64,000 nt of DNA, taken from assembly GCF_014640555.1 (NCBI RefSeq), contig NZ_BMHE01000009.1, positions 124,001-188,000 on the forward strand, written 5' to 3'. Below the pieces are notes generated by a model that was not told where the DNA came from, did not search any database, and saw only the letters and a program-made list of their open reading frames with translations. The DNA is from Paenibacillus marchantiophytorum. Its GTDB lineage: Bacteria > Bacillota > Bacilli > Paenibacillales > NBRC-103111. A program made the position numbers and the translations under genes. Below are positions 25,575 to 34,275 of this stretch, piece by piece. Each line of letters begins with the position of its first letter. Position 1 is the first letter of the stretch.

Positions 25575-26968
25575 GTAGCATGCTCCTTCCAAGCTGTCGT
25601 CTGGGGCGAGAACATCACAATATGGATCTGTTTCAGCCCCCGCGTCAGAAGAATCTCAAGCAGTGGCTGCATCGCCGCGTGGTCCACTTCTCTTTCCATG
25701 AATAAAAAAAGATCATCGTACTGGCCTTCTTTGATATTGTAAAGAAAATACGTAACGTCCGGATCTTCCGGCGCTGGGTACGGATAGCCTACTTGAACCG
25801 CGTAGCCTTCTCGATCAATACAATGGATCGGACTTCTCGTCGTCGATTGGTAGACAACGCCTTCGCCCATCTCAGCGGCAATTCGCATTGGCAGATACAT
25901 AAATTCGCCGGTTCCCACGCACAATGTCGTGGTGCCTTTCCGAGCCTGCTTCAACAGCTCAGCAGCTTGTGTGACCACTTGATCGGATTGTTGGCAGTCC
26001 TCTGATGTAAGACCGAAACGGCCGCTATCCCGCAAATAAGGGCGCTCATTCGCAGCAGGCGGAACATGTCTAAAAAGCTGATCCACATAAATAAAATCAA
26101 TGCTGTCGTTTTGGTTTGCTGCTTGCAGACGCGCATGTTCCTGCCGTGGGATGCTTTCGGATGAACCTTGAACCTCTACCTCACCTTTGATCAGAGAGAT
26201 AACGTGAATCGAAATGTCCAGTTCCAACTCCAGCTTCCTGAATTGCTCCTGATCCTTCTCTGTGCGCCAATCCAGCAGCGCCAGAACGTAATAAGCCTTC
26301 TTAGGGAATTTCCCTTGCATATCTCTGATGATATTCAAGGACGTTTTGCCCGTGGTTATTTCGTCGTCCACAAGGACTACCAGATCAGCTTGGGTTAGCA
26401 GATCAGCATCCAGCGCATAGCAGTAATGTGCAACCGCATGGGAATGCTCCTCGCTGAAGCTGATGATGGACGGTAATCCATCAATCACCTCGCGCGTTGT
26501 ATGGATATAACTTCCGTTATGTCCAAAGGTCTGAAAGACAGCATGTCCTATCGCTGTAGCCGTTTCGGCGAAACCAATAAAAGCTACAGATTGAGGCAGA
26601 GATAAACGATGGGACATGATTTCTTTATACGCGGCTTCTGCTTGAAGTGGCTCCGTCATACCTTGAATCGCAAGCGGCAGCAAATCTTTCGCCACTTCAC
26701 CATGAAGAGCCTGCTGCAGCATGAGAGCCAGCGAAACTCCACTTAACAAAGAAACATACGGTTGAACAGGAATGTGTTTGCCGAGCACCTTACTGACGAA
26801 TAGAAACGAGCGTTTCTTATTGATTCTTGCCGCCATCGCAAACAATTGATCGAGAGGAATATTATAGGGGTTTGAAGTCACGTTCACTTGAAGTTCTAAA
26901 TCTCCGGCAATGCTATACGTACGCCCGATCTTGTTTGGACAATAATCCGAAATATTGTTGTTGTTCAT
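25547..26968 (-). CDS. phosphoribosyltransferase with TRSP domain
   Basis: 473 residues. The PRPP-binding loop VVLVDDEITTGKT lies at about residues 195-207, in the N-terminal phosphoribosyltransferase domain. The C-terminal part (about 320-470) fits the TRSP domain found fused to these enzymes in Ter operons, containing TLCVGTGEFMYLPMRIA and the STTRSP signature within YQSTTRSPIHCI. It is predicted to attach a base to phosphoribosyl pyrophosphate in the nucleoside-like pathway. The 5' end overlaps the C-C lyase gene by 56 bases. Confidence 0.85.
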   Translation of the reverse strand: MNNNNISDYCPNKIGRTYSIAGDLELQVNVTSNPYNIPLDQLFAMAARINKKRSFLFVSKVLGKHIPVQPYVSLLSGVSLALMLQQALHGEVAKDLLPLAIQGMTEPLQAEAAYKEIMSHRLSLPQSVAFIGFAETATAIGHAVFQTFGHNGSYIHTTREVIDGLPSIISFSEEHSHAVAHYCYALDADLLTQADLVVLVDDEITTGKTSLNIIRDMQGKFPKKAYYVLALLDWRTEKDQEQFRKLELELDISIHVISLIKGEVEVQGSSESIPRQEHARLQAANQNDSIDFIYVDQLFRHVPPAANERPYLRDSGRFGLTSEDCQQSDQVVTQAAELLKQARKGTTTLCVGTGEFMYLPMRIAAEMGEGVVYQSTTRSPIHCIDREGYAVQVGYPYPAPEDPDVTYFLYNIKEGQYDDLFLFMEREVDHAAMQPLLEILLTRGLKQIHIVMFSPQTTAWKEHATWQTGALGQ

Positions 26969-28016
26969 TCAGCACCCCATAAATGTGTGATCGTAAAAGA
27001 ATCCGTCTAGCCCAGCTTAAATGAGGTTTAATTTCATTCATTTTATTCGCATATGCGCTCTTGATCACACCATGATCGCCATTATTATTGGAAATAATGC
27101 TTGTCGCATCCGCATACTCCTCATGCGTTACGGCATACAGCGATTGCACAGGTTTGATATGTGTTGGATGAATAATGGTTTTGCCAATCAGCCCGTTTTC
27201 TTTATCCATGATCACTTCACGAATTAGCCCCTTCTGAGGAAAATATTCCCATACAGGACCAGAGATAACGAACGAAGCGTCCACACGACCGAATATATTT
27301 ATAATATCAGCTAAACAATCACGGATCGGCGTAATGTCATAGATGGTCATTTCCGAACTTCGTCTCAAGCCAAACAAACTGGAGAAATCGGTAGCGCCTA
27401 TCCGAACATTCAGAACGAGATCTTTGTATTTGGTCAAAATATCTTTAATTCCTTGCAGCGTTTGAAAACGACTTTCTTTATAAATAATTGCGCCGGTTTC
27501 CAGAATAGGAAGACCGTATAACTTAGGAGCAGACACTGGTTTCTCATCATTATAAGTTTCTAAAATATGAAAGTAGGCCTCGCCGTTCGCCATCGTAAAC
27601 TTAGGAAATACAAAACCGGTTAGCAGTGTGACATTCTCTTCTAAACGCTCTATCAAATAATTCAATTGATTCTCACTTCTGACTCGAACAAATAATAATG
27701 GGAGGTTGTTCGCGCTCAGAATACCGACTTCAACCAATGCAGCCAATTTGTTCATTTGACTCACTAACGATTCTTCAGCGTCATGCACCTCGTTCTCCCC
27801 TACCGCATCTTCCAAATCAAGGACGACGGAGACAAGCCCTTCAATTTTGCCAAAAGCAATATCTTCAGCAAAGGTAGGACGTGTAGCAGGCATATAAAGT
27901 GCGGCACCAATAGAATGAGCTAAAATATCTTGGTTCGAATGATTATAAAAAGAGGTGGGCGGAATATAAAATAAAGCTTTTTCTTCATCGGCTGTTAAAT
28001 AATTAAAATATCGCAA
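26913..28016 (-). CDS. HpcH/HpaI-like C-C bond lyase of the Ter module
   Basis: 367 residues with TIM-barrel citrate-lyase-beta-like features: VSVVLDLEDAVGENEV near residue 64, FVRVRSENQL, FVFPKF (strand with metal-binding environment), IGATDFSSLFGLRR and KTIIHPTHIKPV close to the C-terminus. These enzymes make or break carbon-carbon bonds next to a carboxylate. Start is TTG at 28016 with GGGAGGGATC upstream. It opens the biosynthetic half of the ter operon. Confidence 0.83.
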   Translation of the reverse strand: MRYFNYLTADEEKALFYIPPTSFYNHSNQDILAHSIGAALYMPATRPTFAEDIAFGKIEGLVSVVLDLEDAVGENEVHDAEESLVSQMNKLAALVEVGILSANNLPLLFVRVRSENQLNYLIERLEENVTLLTGFVFPKFTMANGEAYFHILETYNDEKPVSAPKLYGLPILETGAIIYKESRFQTLQGIKDILTKYKDLVLNVRIGATDFSSLFGLRRSSEMTIYDITPIRDCLADIINIFGRVDASFVISGPVWEYFPQKGLIREVIMDKENGLIGKTIIHPTHIKPVQSLYAVTHEEYADATSIISNNNGDHGVIKSAYANKMNEIKPHLSWARRILLRSHIYGVLNEQQQYFGLLSKQDRAYV

Positions 28017-28045
28017 TCCGATCCCTCCCTCATTTGGTGAAAGAA

Positions 28046-28070
28046 CAATCCCTCCATATAGGAGGGATTG
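28046..28070 (-). promoter_or_regulatory. perfect hairpin between terC and the C-C lyase gene
   Basis: 10-bp perfect arms CAATCCCTCC / GGAGGGATTG with a 5-base loop. On the minus strand only TTCTTT follows, so it would be a leaky terminator or an RNA processing or stability element that sets lower expression of the enzymes than of the Ter proteins. The first arm could also pair with the GGAGGGAT in the next gene's ribosome binding site. Confidence 0.5.
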
Positions 28071-28082
28071 TGAATGTTAAGT

Positions 28083-28820
28083 TTAGTTAGCAGACTCTGG
28101 TTTATTTTTCTTGCGAAGTAAGCTTAGGATAATCGTACCACCAAAGATGACAATAAGGATACTAAAGAAAATAACATGGGAGACATGGAACCCGAAGGCT
28201 CCGGCAATCATCTTAAGACCGATGACGATAATTAGGATGAAAGCTGCTTTCTCCAACTCTGGAATCTTGTCAATGAGCTTCAAGAAGACTTGCGCAACGC
28301 CTCTCATCATTAATACGCCGATAATACCACCAAGGAACAACACCCAAACCTGGTCACTGACACCGAAGGCAGCAAGTACGCTATCCACACTGAAAGCAAT
28401 ATCCATGATTTCTACGGCTAGCACCGTGCGCCAGAAGGAAAGTCCCTTATTCTTAACTTCACCTTCTTCTTCATGCTTCTTGAAGAAGAGATTACTGATG
28501 GCAATCCATAAGAGATACCCACCACCGAGCACTTTAATCCAGGTAATCTGTACGAGGAAAGTACCTACCCCAATAGCGATGAACCTGAATATATAAGCTC
28601 CTAGCAATCCGTAAAATAAAGCTTTCTTCTGCTGCTCTTTGGGCAAATGTTTAACCATAACGGCAAGGACCAAAGCGTTATCTGCGGATAATAAGCCCTC
28701 TAGGATAACCAGCGTACCGATAATTCCCCAGTTGACCGGGTCTGAAAGCGTGGCTGAAAGCACTTCCCAGTTAAAAAAGTTGGTAAAGTTGTTAATAAAA
28801 CTCTGAAAAAAATCTACCAT
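28083..28820 (-). CDS. terC: TerC-family integral membrane protein
   Basis: 245 residues with about seven membrane segments. The family motif EGLLSADNALVLAVMVKHLP lies near the N-terminus and EIMDIAFSVDSVLAAF in the middle; the paired aspartates are proposed metal-binding sites. TerC proteins are linked to tellurite resistance and to manganese efflux in Bacillus relatives (MeeF/MeeY). Start: ATG at 28820 with AGGGGG 8 bases upstream; an earlier in-frame codon is not supported. Confidence 0.9.
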   Translation of the reverse strand: MVDFFQSFINNFTNFFNWEVLSATLSDPVNWGIIGTLVILEGLLSADNALVLAVMVKHLPKEQQKKALFYGLLGAYIFRFIAIGVGTFLVQITWIKVLGGGYLLWIAISNLFFKKHEEEGEVKNKGLSFWRTVLAVEIMDIAFSVDSVLAAFGVSDQVWVLFLGGIIGVLMMRGVAQVFLKLIDKIPELEKAAFILIIVIGLKMIAGAFGFHVSHVIFFSILIVIFGGTIILSLLRKKNKPESAN

Positions 28821-28852
28821 GCCTGTGACCCCCTGTAACATTTTTCAATCCA

Positions 28853-30112
28853 TTATTTACTGCCTGCGACCCATCTCATACCCCATCCAAAGGCTTCATC
28901 CAGCTGTTTATGACCGGAGAAATATTGGACAAGACGTTCAATACTGAATGTTTCATTATTCTGATTACGAATAAGAGCAATAGCGCACATCCCTTGACGA
29001 TTATCATGCTCGTTCAATTTCACGATGATGTCAGGTCCGCCATCCTGCTTAATGGAGACGACACCATCGGCTTCAGACCACGTTGTTGCTCCTTCATAAA
29101 TGAAAGTGAAAATAAGAATTCGTTCAAATTCCGTCAACTTATTACCGTTGATTCGTATATTTTCACCTGTGGTTACTGAGCCAGTGCGGTCATCACCATC
29201 TAAGGCTATATACGGTTCTTTGTTTAATGCACCGAATTGATTGCCAAGCGCTTGGATGACACCTTTTTGACCATTTTTCAGTTCATACAAACAGGCAAGA
29301 TCCAAATCAATCCCTTTGCTTTTGCCAAAAAAGCCTGTTGACTTCTTCTGATTCCAATTCAAATTAATGAGAATTTCTCCAAGCTGACCGGCACTCTTCT
29401 TCTCTAGACTGATCCGATCTCCCTTCTTTTTCAACTCAATCTTGTTCAGATTAATGGGAGCGGGAGGGATAAGCGGAGGCGTACTGCTAGGAATTGGTGC
29501 TGCAGTTGGGGCAGGTGTCGGCGCAGGCGTCGGATTCGTTATCGGAGGAGCAGTAGGCTCGTCCTTCACTTCGATGCCAAAATTACCGCACAACGCATTG
29601 AGGCCGCCCGAAAAACCAGATCCAATAGCACTGAATTTCCATTCACTGCCGTATCTATATATTTCTCCAACAACAATCGCTGTCTCAACGGAGAATTGAT
29701 TTCCTAAGTCATATCGCAAAATATCTTGCCCTGTACCCTGGTGGAAAATCCGGATATACGCTTGATTAACCAAACCGAATTGTTGTTTCAGCTTCTCCCC
29801 TTCATAAATCGTCAAGGTGATCGCTATCTTCTCAACATTCGTTGGCACCTCAGAGAATTGGATTGCGAATTGTTTCTGATCTTGTCCAGATGAAGGTTGA
29901 TCAATAAATTTCACGCCATTTTTGGTTGGGTTGTTATAGAAGACTAATTGATCATCATGATCGACTTTGCCGTTGGCACCTAATAAGAATGCCGATGTGT
30001 CCAGGTCCACATGTGCAGGAGCCTGCCAACCGATACCGATACCAATCGTGGAAAGTCCCGGATTTGTTTTTGTAAGATCGGCCTTTTGGCCTTTAATAAG
30101 AGAGATGTGCAT
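28853..30112 (-). CDS. terA: TerA-like protein: TerD domain, Pro-rich linker, TerA domain
   Basis: 419 residues. An N-terminal TerD-fold domain (about 1-185, [18 protein letters not shown]) is joined by a Pro/Ala/Thr linker (about 190-225) to a C-terminal domain that reads as TerA (LDLACLYELKNGQKGVIQAL, ALDGDDRTGS, ILIFTFIYEGATTW, ending AFGWGMRWVAGSK). The N-terminal domain lacks the GDGDDEQ acidic calcium-binding loop seen in the three neighbouring TerD proteins, while the C-terminal domain keeps LDGDDRTG. Probably a structural or scaffold component of the membrane-associated Ter complex with TerC and TerB. Confidence 0.87.
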   Translation of the reverse strand: MHISLIKGQKADLTKTNPGLSTIGIGIGWQAPAHVDLDTSAFLLGANGKVDHDDQLVFYNNPTKNGVKFIDQPSSGQDQKQFAIQFSEVPTNVEKIAITLTIYEGEKLKQQFGLVNQAYIRIFHQGTGQDILRYDLGNQFSVETAIVVGEIYRYGSEWKFSAIGSGFSGGLNALCGNFGIEVKDEPTAPPITNPTPAPTPAPTAAPIPSSTPPLIPPAPINLNKIELKKKGDRISLEKKSAGQLGEILINLNWNQKKSTGFFGKSKGIDLDLACLYELKNGQKGVIQALGNQFGALNKEPYIALDGDDRTGSVTTGENIRINGNKLTEFERILIFTFIYEGATTWSEADGVVSIKQDGGPDIIVKLNEHDNRQGMCAIALIRNQNNETFSIERLVQYFSGHKQLDEAFGWGMRWVAGSK

Positions 30113-30183
30113 GAAGGACGGTCACCTTTCCGTGCCAAAATGGAAGGGTGATGCCTTGCACGCACCACCCGTAGTACTAAACA

Positions 30184-30771
30184 CTACTCGGCATCAAGCC
30201 CATAGTTTTTGCATAACGCTTGAAGACCGCCTTGAAAACCACTGCCAACAGCTTGGAATTTCCAATCTTGACCTTGGCTGTCTCTGTACAACTCACAAAT
30301 AACAACCGCCGTCTCAACGGAGAAATCCTCCCCTAGATCGTAACGCAGAATTTCGCGATTCGTAATTTCATCGACTAGCCGAACGAACGCATTGGACACT
30401 TGTCCAAAGTTCTGGTTCCGATTAGTCGAGTCATGAATCGTTACCGCAATGCCGACTCGGTGAATATGCGCCGGTATTTTGGAGAAATCAACCTTGATTT
30501 GCTCATCGTCTCCATCTCCGTCACCTGTTCGGTTATCGCCGGTGTGCTGAATAGAACCACCAGCACCCACGAGATTGTTGTAGAAGATGAAATCATCAAT
30601 TCCTTTGGCTTTGCCATCGGCATGAAGCAGGAACGCCGATGCATCTAAATCAAAGGAATGACCGCCGCTATATTTGTTCGTATCCCAGCCTAATCCGATA
30701 ATGGCTTTGCTTAAACCTGGATTCGTTTTGGTTAAGTCAATTCTTTGACCTTTGGACAAGCTAATTGTCAT
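30184..30771 (-). CDS. TerD-family calcium-binding stress protein
   Basis: 195 residues, a single TerD domain: [18 protein letters not shown] start, [10 protein letters not shown], and the acidic metal loop [11 protein letters not shown]. Ends [13 protein letters not shown]. TerD proteins bind calcium and assemble with TerC at the membrane in response to oxidative, envelope or tellurite stress. It is one of three tandem single-domain copies and follows the next upstream one by 26 bases. Confidence 0.92.
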   Translation of the reverse strand: MTISLSKGQRIDLTKTNPGLSKAIIGLGWDTNKYSGGHSFDLDASAFLLHADGKAKGIDDFIFYNNLVGAGGSIQHTGDNRTGDGDGDDEQIKVDFSKIPAHIHRVGIAVTIHDSTNRNQNFGQVSNAFVRLVDEITNREILRYDLGEDFSVETAVVICELYRDSQGQDWKFQAVGSGFQGGLQALCKNYGLDAE

Positions 30772-30797
30772 TTGGGCATCTCCTTACTGTTTAATGA

Positions 30798-31379
30798 TTA
30801 AGAAGTTTGCAAGCCGTAGTCACGAGCCAATCCGCCTAGACCGTCTCTGTATCCGCTGCCGATAGCGCTGAATTTCCACTCGCCGTTGTTGCGGTACAAC
30901 TCGCCTACTACAACACCTGTTTCTACGGAGAAGTCTTCGCCTAGATCAAAACGGATCAACTCTGCGCCTGAAGCATCGTTCAAAATGCGCACGTAAGCGT
31001 TGGATACTTGTCCGAAGTTTTGCGCTCTTGCTTCAGAATCATGAATCGTGATGCAGAAAGCAATTTTTTCTGTTTCAGCTGGAACTGCCGCCAAGTCAAT
31101 AACAACTTGCTCGTCGTCTCCGTCACCTGCGCCTGTACGGTTGTCACCTGTGTGAACAACAGAACCATTCGCATTCTTAGGGTTGTTGTAGAAGATGAAG
31201 TCGGATTCAGATCCAACCTTGCCCGTAGCATTCACACAGAAGATAGAAGCGTCTAGATCGAAATCTTTACCGCCATCATATTTGTTCGTGTCCCAGCCAA
31301 GACCAACGATCACTTTTGTTAAACCTGGGTTTGTTTTTGTTAAATCTACTTTTTGACCTTTAGATAGAGAAATTGCCAT
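30798..31379 (-). CDS. TerD-family calcium-binding stress protein
   Basis: 193 residues, the copy closest to canonical TerD and B. subtilis YceD/Yce[42 protein letters not shown], and the C-terminal [14 protein letters not shown]. Start is ATG at 31379 (MAISL) with GTGAGG 8-9 bases upstream; an in-frame codon 15 bases earlier is not supported by a site. Confidence 0.93.
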   Translation of the reverse strand: MAISLSKGQKVDLTKTNPGLTKVIVGLGWDTNKYDGGKDFDLDASIFCVNATGKVGSESDFIFYNNPKNANGSVVHTGDNRTGAGDGDDEQVVIDLAAVPAETEKIAFCITIHDSEARAQNFGQVSNAYVRILNDASGAELIRFDLGEDFSVETGVVVGELYRNNGEWKFSAIGSGYRDGLGGLARDYGLQTS

Positions 31380-31418
31380 TGTAGTTAACCTCACTTTTAA
31401 TTGGGATTTGGTTTGTTT

Positions 31419-32018
31419 TTAGTTATAGCGTTTCACTAATTGTCCAATTGTTGTATCCGTGCTGCCTTCGCCAATTGCAGTAAATTTCCATTCTCCGCTA
31501 TGACGATACATCTCACCAACGATCAGAGACGTTTTACCTGAATAGTTGTCGGTTAAATTGAACTTAACCAATTCAGCTTGGTTAGAATCATTCAAAATCC
31601 GGATATAGGCAGATTGAATGAGTCCGAAATCTTGCTTTCTATTTACACAATCATAAATATTGACAACAAATACAATTTTACTGACATCCGCAGGCACTTG
31701 ACCCAAATTAACAGCGATTTGTTCATCATCGCCATCGCCTTCGCCCGTACGATTATCACCGGAGTGAACGATGGAACCATCTGGACTTTGCAGATTTGCG
31801 AAGAATACGACGTTCTTCTCTTTTGTCAATCTGCCGTTCTCATCCAACATAATGACGGAAGCATCGCAGTCAATCTCTACGGTTGTTTTTTTGGTTCCGA
31901 AAAAACCTTTTTTCTCAACGACAGCAGGATCCCAGCCTAGCCCTACAACTACTTTAGATAGACCAGCGTTTCCTTTCGTTAAATCGATCTTCTGACCTTT
32001 GACCAGATTGATTGTCAA
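31419..32018 (-). CDS. TerD-family stress protein with basic insert
   Basis: 199 residues starting at TTG, set by a perfect AAAGGAGGTGA 5-6 bases upstream. It has INLVKGQKIDLTKGNAGL, then an insert VEKKGFFGTKKTTVEIDCDAS between the first strand and the first metal site, then [11 protein letters not shown]. The insert and the divergent C-terminus (GQLVKRYN) set it apart from the other copies. It is the first TerD gene after terB, with 113 bases between. Confidence 0.92.
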   Translation of the reverse strand: MTINLVKGQKIDLTKGNAGLSKVVVGLGWDPAVVEKKGFFGTKKTTVEIDCDASVIMLDENGRLTKEKNVVFFANLQSPDGSIVHSGDNRTGEGDGDDEQIAVNLGQVPADVSKIVFVVNIYDCVNRKQDFGLIQSAYIRILNDSNQAELVKFNLTDNYSGKTSLIVGEMYRHSGEWKFTAIGEGSTDTTIGQLVKRYN

Positions 32019-32131
32019 CGTGGTCACCTCCTTTCGCAGTTTTGCTTGTTTTTTGTCTTGCCTATTATTCTGATACGGATGAATGTCCATCACGTTTCAC
32101 AATTCTACTGAAATATTTATACTTTCGACCT

Positions 32132-32578
32132 TTACAGACTAAATTCGCCAGGATTCAGGTTCAGTGTGGTACAAATATCTCTTACAACACGCTTCTCATT
32201 CTCATCAAAGTCACCATCTGCAGCACCAATGGCACAACAAACAGCAATAATAATACGGCCAACTTCCGGCTTATTATTGAACTTGGCAATCACTTTAAGC
32301 GCTTCTTGTTTTCCAATAAGATTGGAGAACTCAAAACCGCCGGCAAAATGATTGAAACGAGCAATCACGTTACTCACTTCAAATACTTTCAATTCTTCGC
32401 TGCGGCTAATGTAACCGACCATTTTCTCTTTCTCTTCGTTTCCAATACTTCCATCAGCAGCGGCTACAATCGCACATCCCGCAACGACCGCGTCCAGGAA
32501 ATCTTTGTTTTGAAATTTCTTCACTTGATCCGTTAAGCCTGTTTTGGCACTTGAAAACCAAGATTTAAATGTACTCAT
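32132..32578 (-). CDS. terB: TerB-family protein
   Basis: 148 residues, mostly helical. Two acidic loops, AAADGSIGNEEKEKM and GAADGDFDENEKRV, are the TerB metal-binding motifs and show its internal duplication. TerB contacts TerC at the cytoplasmic face. It is the first gene of the ter operon. The divergent intergenic region (32579-32754) toward the ger operon is AT-rich; TTGAAA and TATAAA-like boxes occur on the minus strand but with poor spacing, so I call no promoter. Confidence 0.9.
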   Translation of the reverse strand: MSTFKSWFSSAKTGLTDQVKKFQNKDFLDAVVAGCAIVAAADGSIGNEEKEKMVGYISRSEELKVFEVSNVIARFNHFAGGFEFSNLIGKQEALKVIAKFNNKPEVGRIIIAVCCAIGAADGDFDENEKRVVRDICTTLNLNPGEFSL

Positions 32579-32754
32579 TTGGGCACCACCTATATGATTT
32601 AGTTACAGACTTTGACTATAGGCTACATTTTTCACCAAAATAGCTCTATATCCTCAGTTTATATGATTAACTATCCGTTTTCAAATATTGGCAATTGTTT
32701 AGCTAATCACATTATTGGACAAACAGATAATTATCACTGCTAAGGAGCACTCTT

Positions 32755-34275
32755 ATGGATACATATTCTTCGGATTCATCAGAAGCCGTTTCCTCCTCGA
32801 TAGATATTAACCTTCAGATGCTAAAAAGCATTTACGATAAATGCAAGGATGTTCATTTCCACGAATTCATCATTGGGGGGACCACCAAAGCTTTCGTGGT
32901 ACATTTCGAGGGCATGGTGAATCTGGAGATATTGGATCGAAATGTCCTGACTCCTTTACTTGCAGAATCCGCAGAAGAGTGGAAGTACACGGAGAAGGAC
33001 TTGTCCTCCTTGATTAGTATTTCTGATATCAGGGAGATGGCGACTTTAACAGAAATGGTTGCCCCTATTTCTTCAGGATCCGTAGGGCTTTTCATTGACG
33101 GTGTGGCCAAAGGGTTCGCTCTAGGTTTAGCCAAATGGGAAAAAAGAAGCATTGAAGAACCTTCCGCTGAGTCCATTATTCGGGGACCTCGTGAAGGTTT
33201 TACAGAAACGATGAGTGTGAATACGTCTATGCTTCGCAGGAAAATCAAGAGTTCCTCCTTGAAAATGGTCGCTTACACCGTAGGCAAACATACACAAACC
33301 GAAGTCCTTCTCATCTATATGGAAGGGATCGCGAATGCCTCGCTAGTTGAAGAAGTCTCGCAGCGGATTGCAGATATCCAGATTGACGGAATTCTGGAAA
33401 GCGGCTATATCGAGGGGCTGATCGAGGATAATCCCTTCTCGCCTTTTCCACAAATTCAAGTGACAGAAAGACCCGATGTTGTCTGCGCAGCCTTATTGGA
33501 AGGAAAAGTTTCTATTTTAGTCGACGGGACACCTTTTGCCCTTGTAGCGCCTGCAACGTTATTCTCGCTCTTGCAATCGCCAGAGGATTACTATCAACGG
33601 TTTATTATTGGCACTTTTATCCGGTGGCTGCGCTATTTATTTTTCTTCATCACACTCCTGCTGCCCTCCTTGTATGTGGCCATTCTGACCTATCATCAAG
33701 AAATGGTCCCTACATCGTTATTGCTCAGTATCGCAAAATCCAGAGAGGACATCCCGTTTCCTGCACTTATCGAAGCGCTGCTGATGGAAGTTTCATTCGA
33801 AGCCCTCCGCGAAGCTGGGGTTCGACTGCCGAAGCAAGTCGGTGCAGCTGTCAGTATCGTAGGCGCTTTAGTTATCGGACAAGCAGCTACTTCAGCCGGT
33901 CTGGTCTCCGCGCCTATGGTCATGGTCGTAGCGATTACAGGAATCGCTTCTTTCATGATGCCGCAATATTCGGCAGGGATTGCCTTGAGGATGCTGCGAT
34001 TCCCGATTATGTTCCTGTCCGGCATGCTAGGACTGCTTGGGCTTATGCTCGGATTTATCGTTATCGTGATTCATCTGTCTTCTCTGCGCTCTCTGGGGGT
34101 CCCTTACCTGCAGCCAATTGCCCCAATGAAGGGAGCCGAGCTGAAGGATGTGCTAATTCGCGCCCCCATCTGGGCTATGCGAACACGTCCGAAATTTACC
34201 GGGAAATCGAATTCAACCCGACTACCTGCCAAACAAAAGCCGGAAAAGCCCAAAGGGAATGAATCTGATGATTGA
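32755..34275 (+). CDS. spore germination protein, GerA-family A subunit
   Basis: 506 residues. A large N-terminal cytoplasmic domain (about 1-285) precedes about five membrane segments (about 290-470; IALRMLRFPIMFLSGMLGLL among the last) and a basic tail. The family block PFPALIEALLMEVSFEALRE is present. A subunits line the germinant receptor channel in the inner spore membrane that senses nutrients and releases ions. First gene of an A-B-C-D-B' operon. AAGGAGC precedes the ATG. The germinant is unknown. Confidence 0.93.
   Translation: MDTYSSDSSEAVSSSIDINLQMLKSIYDKCKDVHFHEFIIGGTTKAFVVHFEGMVNLEILDRNVLTPLLAESAEEWKYTEKDLSSLISISDIREMATLTEMVAPISSGSVGLFIDGVAKGFALGLAKWEKRSIEEPSAESIIRGPREGFTETMSVNTSMLRRKIKSSSLKMVAYTVGKHTQTEVLLIYMEGIANASLVEEVSQRIADIQIDGILESGYIEGLIEDNPFSPFPQIQVTERPDVVCAALLEGKVSILVDGTPFALVAPATLFSLLQSPEDYYQRFIIGTFIRWLRYLFFFITLLLPSLYVAILTYHQEMVPTSLLLSIAKSREDIPFPALIEALLMEVSFEALREAGVRLPKQVGAAVSIVGALVIGQAATSAGLVSAPMVMVVAITGIASFMMPQYSAGIALRMLRFPIMFLSGMLGLLGLMLGFIVIVIHLSSLRSLGVPYLQPIAPMKGAELKDVLIRAPIWAMRTRPKFTGKSNSTRLPAKQKPEKPKGNESDD

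Noticed and set aside
32579..32754. Promoters for ter and ger operons
   Set aside because: AT-rich boxes are present on both strands but spacings do not fit sigma-A, SigW, SigB or SigG consensus well enough to call.
33624..34262. 212-codon plus-strand frame inside the ger A gene
   Set aside because: Shifted-frame shadow of a well-supported membrane protein.
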